This document shows positions 1 to 8,172 of a DNA stretch of 64,000 nucleotides, piece by piece (the stretch's first letter is position 1; every line of letters starts with the position of its first letter). Source of the DNA: Methanobacterium petrolearium (GTDB lineage: Archaea; Methanobacteriota; Methanobacteria; Methanobacteriales; Methanobacteriaceae); the NCBI RefSeq assembly GCF_017873625.1, contig NZ_JAGGKL010000007.1, forward strand, positions 62,001-126,000, given 5' to 3'. Made by a program: the position numbers and the translations under genes. Under the pieces are notes generated by a model. That model had not been told where the DNA came from and made no database searches. It worked only from the letters and a program-made list of their open reading frames with translations.

Positions 1-1505
1 TTCCAGTAGTCCCAACAGTGGCAGTTACTGGTGAAGGATTACAAAAACTTGTAAAAGAAGCAATGAAAGTTGCTAAAACTAAAAATCAAGAAAATTTAAT
101 TGAATATGGCGGAGAAGTTGAAAAAACCATTAAAAGCCTTGAAACTTTCCTGAAATCTGAGAAAGTTCATGTGGGATACCCTAACCGTTGGGTGGCTATA
201 AAACTACTGGAAAATGATCCTGAAATCAGCAAGATCGTTCAATCCACATCGGTTCGATCAATTCAGTTTGCCAATCATCTGGCACTTGAACTGGAAAAAA
301 TCCATGATGAGCCCTCTTTTGCAATTATGGCTTCGGAAAGATATGCACTGGCCAGTAAAATAGCTGCAGGAGCTCAAAAACGGACTGAATTCAAAATAAC
401 ATTATCTGAAAAACTGGATAAAATATTAATCCACCCGGTTTATGGTTATTTCACCTCTGCACTGGTTATCATTGGTTTGTTGGTATGGACATTCATCATT
501 GGAAATTTTCTCTCAGGCATAATCACGAATGTCATGGGATTTTTCCAACCTGTTGACCCTGTTTTATCTGGTCCATTACTTGCTGTTTTATGGAATGGTG
601 CATTTGGTGGTCTGGTTGCTGGTTTAACTTTAATTGTTCCTTTTATAATTCCATTCTATATACTGCTGTCCTACATTCAGAACTCTGGTCTTTTAACTAG
701 AGTAGCATTTATGATGGATAGTTTTATGCAAAAAATAGGTCTACATGGTAAAGCACTGATCCCATTGGTGCTAGGTTATGGATGCAGTGTACCTGCCATT
801 GACAGTACTCGAATATTGGAAACTAAAAGAGAACGTCTTTTAGCAGCATTTGCCATAACATTTGCACCCTGTTCTGCAAGGACCATCATCATATTAAGTT
901 TAGTGGCAGTCTTTGTTAGCATATGGTGGGCTCTGGCACTATATATTCTGGATTTAATTATAATTTTTATAATGGGAAAAATAGCTTTGAAAGCCATGCC
1001 TGGTGAATCCACCTCTCTTATAATGGAAATGCACTCTTTAAGAATTCCATCTTCATCTGTTATTCTTAAAGACACATGGAACCGAACTAAATCTTTAGCT
1101 TATATGGTAATTCCTGTTTTCATAATAGGAAGTGCAGTAATCCAGTTATTTTATGTATTGGGAGTTCTTGAACCAATAAGCAATTTTATGATACCTTTGA
1201 CTGTGGGCTGGTTAAAACTCCCTGCCTTTGCAGGCATACTCCTCATTGTTGGTATAGTGCGTAAGGAGTTCGTTTTATTGACACTGGTATCCTTTGTGGG
1301 AACTGATCTTTCCCTTGCACTTACTTCCTCCCAGTTCATTGTTTTGGCATTAATTGGGATGTTATATTTGCCCTGCTTATCAACATTAAGTATATTGATC
1401 CGTGAATTTGGAGTAAAAGCAGCCAGTGTAATTTCAGCTGCTAATTTAATAACGGCATTCATTGTCGGGGGCATTGTGGCACACGTTTTATCAGTTTTCT
1501 TATGA
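1..1505 (+). CDS. feoB: FeoB ferrous iron transporter, 3' part (5' end outside window)
   Basis: This is the C-terminal part of FeoB, the inner-membrane Fe(II) transporter with an N-terminal GTPase. The reading frame is already open at the first bases, reading PVVPTVAVTGEG, which fits the last (G5) loop of the G domain. The GTG at 18 is therefore an internal valine and not a start. The helical insertion domain follows, then the membrane region. In that region the first Gate motif GYGCSVPAIDSTR sits at about residues 253-265 counted from position 18, with the conserved Cys and Pro. A second Cys-containing stretch, FAPCSARTI, follows. The second Gate-like segment has VRKEFVLL. At least eight hydrophobic segments are visible. 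FeoA is not seen inside the window. A DtxR-type regulator lies about 6 kb downstream. The identification is firm; completeness of the 5' end cannot be judged. Confidence 0.95.
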   Translation, partial: PVVPTVAVTGEGLQKLVKEAMKVAKTKNQENLIEYGGEVEKTIKSLETFLKSEKVHVGYPNRWVAIKLLENDPEISKIVQSTSVRSIQFANHLALELEKIHDEPSFAIMASERYALASKIAAGAQKRTEFKITLSEKLDKILIHPVYGYFTSALVIIGLLVWTFIIGNFLSGIITNVMGFFQPVDPVLSGPLLAVLWNGAFGGLVAGLTLIVPFIIPFYILLSYIQNSGLLTRVAFMMDSFMQKIGLHGKALIPLVLGYGCSVPAIDSTRILETKRERLLAAFAITFAPCSARTIIILSLVAVFVSIWWALALYILDLIIIFIMGKIALKAMPGESTSLIMEMHSLRIPSSSVILKDTWNRTKSLAYMVIPVFIIGSAVIQLFYVLGVLEPISNFMIPLTVGWLKLPAFAGILLIVGIVRKEFVLLTLVSFVGTDLSLALTSSQFIVLALIGMLYLPCLSTLSILIREFGVKAASVISAANLITAFIVGGIVAHVLSVFL

Positions 1506-1591
1506 AATGCACGGTCATGATCTTTCTTTAATATGGATGTTAATTTGATGAATAGTTAGAAAATAAGGTGGAAAATAAGGTGAAAATGAAA

Positions 1592-2284
1592 ATGAAATGG
1601 TCGTTAGTTGTAATTGCCATTGTGGTAGTGATAGTTGGTTATTCTGTTATCACAGTTTCCAGTGGCCCAATTGCTCCTTTAGGGAGAGTTGCCTTTGTAA
1701 AATTAGCAAACCCGGATTTTTATCCAGGACATATTCATTCCGAGCTATTGGCTAAATATGCTGAGGAAAGCAGATCAAAAACTGCACTGATCTGTCACTT
1801 TGGAGGTAGTTCCAATTATCGGAGTTACCAGGAGGGAGATGTATTTATCATTGAACTTGCTTTCATCGATACTCAGGGTACTGGTGCTGAAGGAGACACC
1901 AATTACTGGGACTCGCTTAAAATTGCTTTATTTGGTATTCCTGATGGGAGATATAAATATAAATCAGACGGGATTGTGTTTGATACTTATGATGAAGCCA
2001 TGGACCATGTATACACACTGGCACGTGAACATGGTCAAGAAGGTCCCATCCCCATGGCATGGCATGGTGATGCAAGGAAGGGCAACCCTGTGTTTATTCA
2101 GGGATGTGGATTTCCACTGTATTTCCAAATTTTACGAAAAACATATGGAACAGTACCTGCTTACGTCTATATGTTGGGTGGAATGTTATTCCCATATGTG
2201 AATAATCCATACAAATCTTATGAATTGATAAATGCCACAGAACTCCAGAGGATGTACACGGCAGGCGAATTGGATTATACATAG
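1592..2284 (+). CDS. membrane-anchored or secreted protein of unknown function
   Basis: I do not recognise this 230-aa protein. The N-terminus MKWSLVVIAIVVVIVGYSV is a signal anchor or uncleaved signal peptide, so the rest should face outside. The body is mixed alpha/beta with aromatic and glycine-rich stretches such as CHFGGSSNYRSY, and a late segment HGDARKGNPVFIQGCGFP with a His, an Asp and a Cys that could be functional. I chose ATG 1592 because AAGGTGA at 1577-1583 lies 8 bases before it. The same frame is open from GTG 1568, and a 12-bp duplication (AAATAAGGTGGA/AAATAAGGTGAA, 1561-1584) has doubled the ribosome site. It follows feoB by about 90 bases and may share its transcript, but a role in iron uptake is only a guess. 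Confidence 0.7.
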   Translation: MKWSLVVIAIVVVIVGYSVITVSSGPIAPLGRVAFVKLANPDFYPGHIHSELLAKYAEESRSKTALICHFGGSSNYRSYQEGDVFIIELAFIDTQGTGAEGDTNYWDSLKIALFGIPDGRYKYKSDGIVFDTYDEAMDHVYTLAREHGQEGPIPMAWHGDARKGNPVFIQGCGFPLYFQILRKTYGTVPAYVYMLGGMLFPYVNNPYKSYELINATELQRMYTAGELDYT

Positions 2285-2295
2285 GATTATACATA
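2272..2295 (+). repeat. 12-bp tandem duplication spanning a stop codon
   Basis: GGATTATACATA occurs twice in direct succession at 2272-2283 and 2284-2295. The first copy contains the last codons of the upstream gene, and its TAG stop (2282-2284) straddles the unit boundary. It belongs to the set of stop-codon duplications discussed in the findings. Confidence 0.9.
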
Positions 2296-2353
2296 AATAG
2301 ATGTAAAGTTTAATATCAATATATCAAAATGTATTATATTTATCGCACTCAAC

Positions 2354-2427
2354 ATTTGTAATGATTAATTAAATTTATAATGATTAATCATCATTTATAA
2401 TGATTAATAATAGTAAAATATATATAC
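2354..2427 (+). promoter_or_regulatory. acs promoter region: three 16-bp direct repeats plus TATA box
   Basis: Three near-identical copies of ATTTATAATGATTAAT lie at 2354-2369 (one mismatch, G for A), 2373-2388 and 2393-2408. Their offsets are 19 and 20 bp, about two helical turns, so a bound protein would sit on the same face each time. An AT box AAAATATATATA at 2416-2427 follows immediately and fits an archaeal TATA element, which would place transcription start near 2450, shortly before acs. The arrangement suggests an activator or repressor array just upstream of TATA. The regulator is unknown. Confidence 0.6.
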
Positions 2428-2492
2428 TAAGAAGAACTTAGTAACAAACACAGTTGAAACAGCTTTAAATAAGATAAAAAGGCGTGAGAATA

Positions 2493-4397
2493 ATGGTACA
2501 TGATACCACGGTACTTCTTGATGAAAGAAGAGTTTTTGAACCAAGTGAAGAGATCAAAAAACGAGCCCTGATTAAAAACTGGGATGAAGAAATTGAAAAG
2601 GGCAAAGACATAGAAAAGTACTGGTCAGATAATGCTGAGCAGTTTGAATGGTTCCAAAAATGGGATAAAGTCCTTGATGATTCTAACAAACCATTTTATA
2701 AATGGTTCGTAAATGGAAAAATAAACCTGGCTTACAACGCCGTTGACCGGTGGATTGAAACTGAAAAAAGAAACCAAGTAGCAATCATTTACATAAATGA
2801 ACGCGGAGAAGAGAAAAAAATAACCTTCTACGAGCTTTACATCCAGGTAAACAAGTTGGCCAATGCACTTATAAATCTGGGAGTTAAAAAAGGCGACACT
2901 GTATCTACCTATATGCCTATGTGTCCAGAACTTCTGATTGCATTACTGGCCTGTACCAAAATTGGAGCAGTTCACAGTGTTATCTATTCAGGATTGAGTG
3001 TTGGAGCTTTTGTGGATCGTATCAACGATGCCAAGGTTAAAGTTCTCTTCACAGCTGATGGAACTTATAGAAGAGGAAAAGTCATTAACCTGAAGTCCAT
3101 TGCTGATGAAGCCATCCTACAGTGCCCCACTGTGGAAACAATTGTGGTGGTTAATCACACCGGAACTCCCATTGAAATATCAGAATTATCCGGACGAGAA
3201 ATCTTCTATGACCGATTGATAGAAGGTGAACCAGCATACTGCGAACCAGAACCCATGGATTCAGAAGATCCTCTGTTCATCCTATACACATCTGGAAGCA
3301 CAGGAAAACCCAAAGGTGTGCTCCACACCACAGGAGGATACATGGTGGGAACAGCAACCACCACCCGACTCATATTTGACATACACGATGACGACCTGTG
3401 GTGGTGTACTGGAGATATTGGATGGATAACCGGTCACAGCTATGTGCTCTACGGACCACTACTATTGGGAACCACCACTGTAGTATATGAAGGCGCCCCA
3501 GACTACCCTGATCCTGGGGTATGGTGGAAGATCGTGGAAAAATATGGTGTAACCAAATTCTACACCGCACCAACAGCCATCAGACACCTTATGAGATTCG
3601 GAACCAGATACACCAATCTTTATAACCTGGATTCCCTGCGAATACTGGGCACTGTTGGAGAACCCATGAACCCAGAAGCATGGATGTGGTACTACAAAAA
3701 TGTTGGCAAGGAAAAATGCCCGATAATGGACACCTGGTGGCAGACTGAGACTGGAATGCACCTTATATCACCAATACCCATATCCCCCCTTAAACCAGGA
3801 TCTGCTACCCGAGCATTTCCTGGAATCGAAGCTGATGTGGTTGATGAAGAAGGCAACCCGGTACCTGAAGGAAAAGGAGGATACCTGGTTATTAAAAAAC
3901 CATGGCCAGCCATGTTCCGCAACCTGTATAAAGATGAGGAACGTTTCCTTGATGTTTACTGGAAAACATTCCCAGGATGCGTCTACAGAGCCGGGGACAT
4001 GGTACGCAAAGATGAAGATGGATACTTCTGGATACAGGGGCGAAGTGACGACGTCCTTAAGATAGCTGGGCACCGTATAGGTTCCGCAGAAGTTGAATCT
4101 GCATTTGTTGCCCATCCTGCAGTTGTTGAAGCAGCAGTCATTGGAAGATCCGACCCCATTAAGGGAGAAGTTATCAAAGCCTTCGTAATACTCAAAGAAG
4201 GATACGAACTTAAAACACAGCTTATTGAGGATCTTAAAAAGCATGTGCGTCATGAACTGGGACCTGTGGCAGTTCTTGGTGAAATCGTACAGGTGGACAA
4301 ACTACCCAAAACCAGGAGTGGTAAGATCATGCGTAGAATCCTCCGGGCCCATGAAATGGGTGAGGATCTGGGAGATACGTCCACCTTAGAAGAATAA
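2493..4397 (+). CDS. acs: acetyl-CoA synthetase, AMP-forming
   Basis: The enzyme activates acetate with ATP and CoA to acetyl-CoA, AMP and PPi in the cytoplasm. In a hydrogenotrophic methanogen this serves assimilation of acetate into biomass. At 634 aa the length is normal for the family. Visible motifs, in order, are the N-terminal ACAS region, the phosphate-binding loop YTSGSTGKPKG (about residue 268), the TWWQTETG adenylate motif, the GRSDDVLKIAGHRIG hinge and C-terminal domain motif, and PKTRSGKIMRR holding the conserved lysine that is a target of regulatory acetylation in relatives. I prefer ATG 2493, preceded by a GGCGTGA purine stretch; a GTG at 2484 in frame is possible. The acetate carrier gene follows 152 bases downstream, and pyrophosphatase (37 kb) could pull the reaction forward. 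The upstream repeats suggest dedicated regulation. Confidence 0.96.
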   Translation: MVHDTTVLLDERRVFEPSEEIKKRALIKNWDEEIEKGKDIEKYWSDNAEQFEWFQKWDKVLDDSNKPFYKWFVNGKINLAYNAVDRWIETEKRNQVAIIYINERGEEKKITFYELYIQVNKLANALINLGVKKGDTVSTYMPMCPELLIALLACTKIGAVHSVIYSGLSVGAFVDRINDAKVKVLFTADGTYRRGKVINLKSIADEAILQCPTVETIVVVNHTGTPIEISELSGREIFYDRLIEGEPAYCEPEPMDSEDPLFILYTSGSTGKPKGVLHTTGGYMVGTATTTRLIFDIHDDDLWWCTGDIGWITGHSYVLYGPLLLGTTTVVYEGAPDYPDPGVWWKIVEKYGVTKFYTAPTAIRHLMRFGTRYTNLYNLDSLRILGTVGEPMNPEAWMWYYKNVGKEKCPIMDTWWQTETGMHLISPIPISPLKPGSATRAFPGIEADVVDEEGNPVPEGKGGYLVIKKPWPAMFRNLYKDEERFLDVYWKTFPGCVYRAGDMVRKDEDGYFWIQGRSDDVLKIAGHRIGSAEVESAFVAHPAVVEAAVIGRSDPIKGEVIKAFVILKEGYELKTQLIEDLKKHVRHELGPVAVLGEIVQVDKLPKTRSGKIMRRILRAHEMGEDLGDTSTLEE

Positions 4398-4422
4398 AAA
4401 ACTGTAGAAGAATAAAAAAAAA
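4387..4422 (+). repeat. 18-bp tandem duplication at the acs stop codon
   Basis: TAGAAGAATAAAAAA at 4387-4401 is repeated at 4405-4419, giving an 18-bp period. The first copy encodes the last two Glu residues and the TAA stop of acs. The second recreates the same stop-bearing sequence downstream. Confidence 0.8.
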
Positions 4423-4549
4423 GGAAAAAAATTGCAAAAATATAAAAAGCTGAATAAAAACTTTAATAACTAAAAAAAATCCCAAATAACAGGAAATAAA
4501 TAAAAAAGGAGATGATTTAGATCAAATTAAAACCCTTAGGGGTGATAAT

Positions 4550-5128
4550 ATGGAAGAAAACAAAAAACATGTTATGATAGAAGATTTAACAGCCAACCCG
4601 GCACCTTTAGGATTATTAGGGTTTGGTTTGACCACAGTGCTGTTGAATGTGCATAATGCCGGGCTGTTCCCAATGAACAGTATGATACTGGCCATGGGAA
4701 TAGCTTATGGGGGGATTGCCCAGATAATGGCGTGTGCCATGGAATACAAAAAAGGTAACACCTTTGGAACTGTGGCGTTTGGATCATACGGACTCTTCTG
4801 GTGGAGCTTCGTACTTCTCCTGGTACTCCCCCAGATGAACCTGGCAGCAGCCCCAGATGCAATGGCACTGGCATCATACCTTGTCATGTGGGGATTATTC
4901 ACACTGGTAATGTTCATTGGAACCTTAAAACTCAGCCGAGGACTGCAAGTGATCTTTGGAGCACTGGCAGTGCTGTTCTTCCTACTGGCAATAGGAGAGG
5001 TAACTGGTAATACAACAATATCTCTGATAGCTGGATACGAAGGAATATTCACAGGATTTGCCGCAGTCTATGTTGGTCTGGCACAGGTTTTGAATGAAAC
5101 TTATGGAAGGGACCTGGTACCCACCTAA
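4550..5128 (+). CDS. satP: acetate/succinate permease, GPR1/FUN34/SatP family
   Basis: A 192-aa membrane carrier of the acetate uptake transporter family with six predicted transmembrane helices. The family signature NPAPLGLLGFGLTT is at residues 16-29 ahead of the first helix. This is known to line the acetate path in SatP. The last helices are followed by a short cytoplasmic tail ending near ETYGRDLVPT. A strong ribosome site GGGGTGAT precedes ATG 4550. It sits 152 bases after acs on the same strand, so import and activation of acetate appear genetically coupled. Substrate range (acetate, succinate or both) cannot be read from sequence. The gene is followed by an unusually structured 3' region. 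Confidence 0.93.
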   Translation: MEENKKHVMIEDLTANPAPLGLLGFGLTTVLLNVHNAGLFPMNSMILAMGIAYGGIAQIMACAMEYKKGNTFGTVAFGSYGLFWWSFVLLLVLPQMNLAAAPDAMALASYLVMWGLFTLVMFIGTLKLSRGLQVIFGALAVLFFLLAIGEVTGNTTISLIAGYEGIFTGFAAVYVGLAQVLNETYGRDLVPT

Positions 5129-5152
5129 AAAAAACAGACATGACATCAGATT

Positions 5153-5192
5153 TATTTAAATAGCACACCGCCTCCAAAGGGCTATTTAAATA
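5153..5192 (+). other. perfect 12-bp inverted repeat downstream of satP
   Basis: TATTTAAATAGC (5153-5164) and GCTATTTAAATA (5181-5192) are exact reverse complements around a 16-base loop, ACACCGCCTCCAAAGG. Inside the loop CCT and AGG can add a short inner stem. It starts about 25 bases after the satP stop. It may be a 3'-UTR hairpin or an element in the 414-base gap 5129-5542, which holds no gene. Each arm is also TATA-like. Confidence 0.7.
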
Positions 5193-5195
5193 CAT

Positions 5196-5230
5196 GCTTT
5201 CCCTGGTTCATCTGGGGGAAGCCTATTTTT
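5196..5230 (+). terminator. hairpin followed by T-tract, probable satP terminator
   Basis: GCTTTCCC (5196-5203) pairs with GGGGAAGC (5215-5222), with one G-T wobble, and is followed closely by CCTATTTTT. This resembles an intrinsic terminator on the plus strand. Archaeal termination mainly needs the T-tract, so the stem may instead stabilise the 3' end. Confidence 0.5.
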
Positions 5231-5396
5231 CTTATTGTTTGTATGATTTTTAATTGATTTTTTTTGATTAGATTAATACGTCGAATTTACTTCTCATCCA
5301 AATTGAACTTATTTACGAATATATTTTTGTATTGATACAACAGAAGATGAAACAGCTTTTCTTATAAATGGTTTTAGTGATATTGAGTATATTTTT

Positions 5397-5558
5397 AGTA
5401 TAATGAGTTTTTAGTATAATGAGTTTTTAGTATAATGAGTTTTTAGTATAATGAGTTTTTAGTATAATGAGTTTTTAGTATAATGAGTTTTTAGTATAAT
5501 GGGATGTTTGCATATTTTAATATAATGAGGTGTTTGCCTATTTTAGCATAATGAGATG
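5397..5558 (+). repeat. tandem repeat array, 16-bp units, running into the stop codon of the minus-strand gene
   Basis: Six exact copies of AGTATAATGAGTTTTT occupy 5397-5492. They are followed by two longer degenerate units (about 27 bp, with TATAATGGGATG and TATAATGAGGTG cores). The final TTAGCATAATGAGATG at 5543-5558 is the reverse complement of the last codons and stop of the oxidoreductase gene. The array appears to be an amplified gene terminus. On the plus strand each unit carries T5, so it could also act as a multiple terminator for satP. Confidence 0.9.
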
Positions 5559-6739
5559 TGTTTCCCTAACCTCTTAGCCAGTGCCAAAATAGTTAAAACA
5601 GGTGGTGCACCTGGTGCACTGGGGAATACACTGGCATCACACACGTACAGGCCCTGAATTTCTGTTTCCAGATTCATGTCCACAACTTCACCAATGGCTG
5701 CTGTTCCTCCAGGATGGGCACCCCTGGCCTGAGTGGAAATTAGGGTGCTGGGATCTACACCTGCCCTGGTGAGAATGGCACCGGCAAGGGTTGATCCTTC
5801 AGCAAGAAGACCAAGATCATGGGAGGTGTTATTTTTAACCACCACATCCTCATCCACACATCCGGATATTTCATCCTTGATCTTCACCATCATACCTAAA
5901 ATATCTGATTTACTGAAACCTTTTTTTTCAAGGCGAGAAGTAAGTAAACCAGAATAATGTGGTGCTAAAATGAATCCATCACCTTTATACAATGCATTCA
6001 TAGAAACTTCTTTATAAAAATTAATATCCTGTAGAACACCACCCACAGTAATAAAAGTATCAACAAATAGCTTTTCTCCAGCCGTTATCCCAGCGGATCT
6101 AAGCAATCGTGGAGTTTCAATAGCACCAGCACATAATATCACCAGATCTGCACTGTATTCATGGTCATGGCTGCAAACACCTGTTACCTGTCCATTGTTG
6201 GTTGTGATCTCAGTTACGGGGGTGTTATCAATGATCTTAACCCCCAATTTTTCAGCTTCCTCAAGATATTTCAGGGAGTTCCACTTGGCATTGCGAGGAC
6301 ATCCCAATGCACACATACCACAGGGAACACATTTTTGAGGATTTATGGATTTAGGCATTTTTTCCATGGGTAAACCCAGCACGGAAGAAGCTTCCATTAT
6401 CCTTAAAGTACCTTCTCCAAAATGGGTGTCTGGAAGTGTTCCAACATTCAGTTCACTTTCAACCTCCTGGAATTCATTTTCCAGGTTGATTCCCATTTTT
6501 TGAAATTCTGTCTGGTAGGTTCTCACAGCATTTCCTACAGTAACCAAGGTGGTACCACCTAAACATGTAGTTTTAAGCAATTCAACTCCAACATCAAGGT
6601 TGTCATAGTATTGGTGAGCCTTATCCGCTGTAGTGCTGCATCCTTTTTCAAGAAGTGTTACCTTGATTTTGTTTTTTGCCAGTTCCCGGGCAACAGTTGC
6701 TCCACCCGCACCTGATCCTACAACAATCACATTTTTCAT
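5543..6739 (-). CDS. GMC-type FAD oxidoreductase with a ferredoxin-like cysteine motif
   Basis: A 398-aa flavoprotein, shorter than the 500-600 aa of typical GMC oxidoreductases. The N-terminal dinucleotide-binding loop GSGAGG is at residues 8-13. Residues 137-148 carry CVPCGMCALGCP (CX2CX2CX3CP), the pattern of a ferredoxin-type iron-sulfur site, which classical GMC alcohol oxidases lack. Near the C-terminus HPGGTAAIG (about 342-350) matches the GMC catalytic-histidine region, followed by the GLYVCDASVFP and APGAPPVLT segments. The usual Asn of the terminal motif is replaced by Pro. This suggests transfer of electrons from an alcohol-like substrate through FAD to an Fe-S centre rather than to oxygen, which would suit an anaerobe; that is inference. 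No obvious partner gene is adjacent. Substrate unknown. Confidence 0.85.
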   Translation of the reverse strand: MKNVIVVGSGAGGATVARELAKNKIKVTLLEKGCSTTADKAHQYYDNLDVGVELLKTTCLGGTTLVTVGNAVRTYQTEFQKMGINLENEFQEVESELNVGTLPDTHFGEGTLRIMEASSVLGLPMEKMPKSINPQKCVPCGMCALGCPRNAKWNSLKYLEEAEKLGVKIIDNTPVTEITTNNGQVTGVCSHDHEYSADLVILCAGAIETPRLLRSAGITAGEKLFVDTFITVGGVLQDINFYKEVSMNALYKGDGFILAPHYSGLLTSRLEKKGFSKSDILGMMVKIKDEISGCVDEDVVVKNNTSHDLGLLAEGSTLAGAILTRAGVDPSTLISTQARGAHPGGTAAIGEVVDMNLETEIQGLYVCDASVFPSAPGAPPVLTILALAKRLGKHISLC

Positions 6740-6937
6740 TTTATCAAAGGTCTAGAGAAAAAAATATCTATATTTTCCCATTTTTTTTTTAATATAAAAT
6801 ATTTCTTTAATTTTTTATAGGTTCTATTCTAATTTTTTATGTTTAATTAAAGCAATGATTTTTTTTAAAGTAAACTTTCAATTATATTGGGGAATTTGGA
6901 AAAAAAATTATTGTCTTGTTTAACTAAATTGTAACAA

Positions 6938-7411
6938 TCATCCGACTTTTCTCTGGAGGGTTCTTCTTTGTGGTTTGGTTCTTCGTTTGACAACTTTCCT
7001 TTTTACCCTACCTTGTTTAGGACGTTTTGGTTTGTCCTGAGGTTTGAAAAGTTTGTCAGCAAAATATCCTCCAATAGCACCCAACAATCCGTAGAACAGT
7101 ACACCCACAATCAGACTTAACAGGAGAGTGAACAAACCTTCAAAGGCATAACCTACTCCTATTCCTAGGGGGTTAGGTAGTTGATAGGGTATATCTGGTG
7201 AAATAAATAGGCTAGTAACAAAATAGATGAAATATAATGCACCAGCTGTCATCGCCCCTATTTTATAGCTGGCATCATCTTCATTAGTAAGGAAAACAGC
7301 CACAAAACCAACAAAAACCAGTGCAAATATGCCGCCAATCTTTAAGAATGCCAGAACAAGACCCAGTATTATGCTAGTTAAAAAGGCCAGTTCAATATCA
7401 AAGTTAGGCAT
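6938..7411 (-). CDS. membrane protein of unknown function with basic tail
   Basis: I do not recognise a family. The 157-aa protein has four or five predicted transmembrane helices in residues 8-125, beginning with LAFLTSIILGLVLAFL. It ends in a very basic, probably cytoplasmic tail of about 30 residues rich in Lys and Arg (KRPKQGRVKRKVVKRR). The tail could contact nucleic acid, lipid head groups or an acidic partner. It stands alone between the oxidoreductase and the divergently transcribed DtxR-type regulator, with about 200 AT-rich bases on each side. Confidence 0.75.
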   Translation of the reverse strand: MPNFDIELAFLTSIILGLVLAFLKIGGIFALVFVGFVAVFLTNEDDASYKIGAMTAGALYFIYFVTSLFISPDIPYQLPNPLGIGVGYAFEGLFTLLLSLIVGVLFYGLLGAIGGYFADKLFKPQDKPKRPKQGRVKRKVVKRRTKPQRRTLQRKVG

Positions 7412-7613
7412 TTGATAAACTCCATACTAGAATTTTCATTATTCCTTTTTCATTCACACTAATCACACATCATCTATCTATATTAGACTTTATAAGGATT
7501 TTCCATACATCACCTGATAAGATTATTTTAATCATATAATTTCTTCATGTCTTTTCATTTTTTCCCTTGCATTAGATAAAATTTAATAGAATAAGAAAAA
7601 CAGAAATAATACC

Positions 7614-8051
7614 ATGAGTGTAGATTCCCCAAAAATCACCCGTAGTGTGGAAGATTATCTGGAGGTGATGTATTCATTGGAGCAGAAACAGGGATCCATC
7701 CGGGTGAAAGACGTGGCCAAAAGACTGGGTGTAAAACCCCCCAGTGTGGTCGAAGCAGTAAAAAAACTTTCACAGATGGACATGGTCTCTTATGAACGTT
7801 ATGGGACAATTAAGTTAAAAGATGAGGGGCTCAGGATTGCAAAAATTGTTAACAGCAAACATAAACTTCTCAAAGATTTTTTACTCCTTTTAGGAGTAGA
7901 TGAAGAGGTAGCTGAAAAAGATGCCTGTTCCATGGAACATGTAGTGGATGTTTCAACCATAAATAAACTGAGAAAATTCATGGAATTTGTCACTGTAAAT
8001 CCTAATGCCCAGGATTTCATTGAAGATTTTCACAAGTACTCTAAAAAGTGA
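7614..8051 (+). CDS. DtxR/MntR-family metal-dependent transcriptional regulator, two-domain form
   Basis: A 145-aa repressor-type protein. Residues 10-75 form the winged helix-turn-helix (SVEDYLEVMYSL, then VKDVAKRLGVKPPSVVEAVKKL as the recognition helices). Residues 80-140 form the metal-dependent dimerisation domain. Candidate ligands match DtxR: His83, Asp88 in place of Glu, Cys105, Glu108 and His109 in DACSMEHVV. The Cys resembles iron sensors rather than MntR. The C-terminal SH3-like/FeoA domain is absent. The ATG has no Shine-Dalgarno-like sequence, so the transcript may be leaderless. The feoB gene 6 kb upstream is a possible target, but no operator is recognisable. Confidence 0.9.
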   Translation: MSVDSPKITRSVEDYLEVMYSLEQKQGSIRVKDVAKRLGVKPPSVVEAVKKLSQMDMVSYERYGTIKLKDEGLRIAKIVNSKHKLLKDFLLLLGVDEEVAEKDACSMEHVVDVSTINKLRKFMEFVTVNPNAQDFIEDFHKYSKK

Positions 8052-8172
8052 TGCTGGAATATAATTAATTTTTTAAGAATCAAAAACCACTGATCTCGGT
8101 ACTTAATAAATTAAGATTAATTTCGAATCATTACAAAAGAAATGAATGCCTCTTGAGGGGGGAAACATATTT

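Noticed and set aside
3462..4253. Long minus-strand frames opposite acs
   Set aside because: They overlap a complete, well-conserved acs gene. Composition is typical of antisense frames.
5397..5492. Promoter array because of TATAAT in each unit
   Set aside because: TATAAT is a bacterial -10 motif, the organism is archaeal, and the unit is related to the neighbouring gene terminus.
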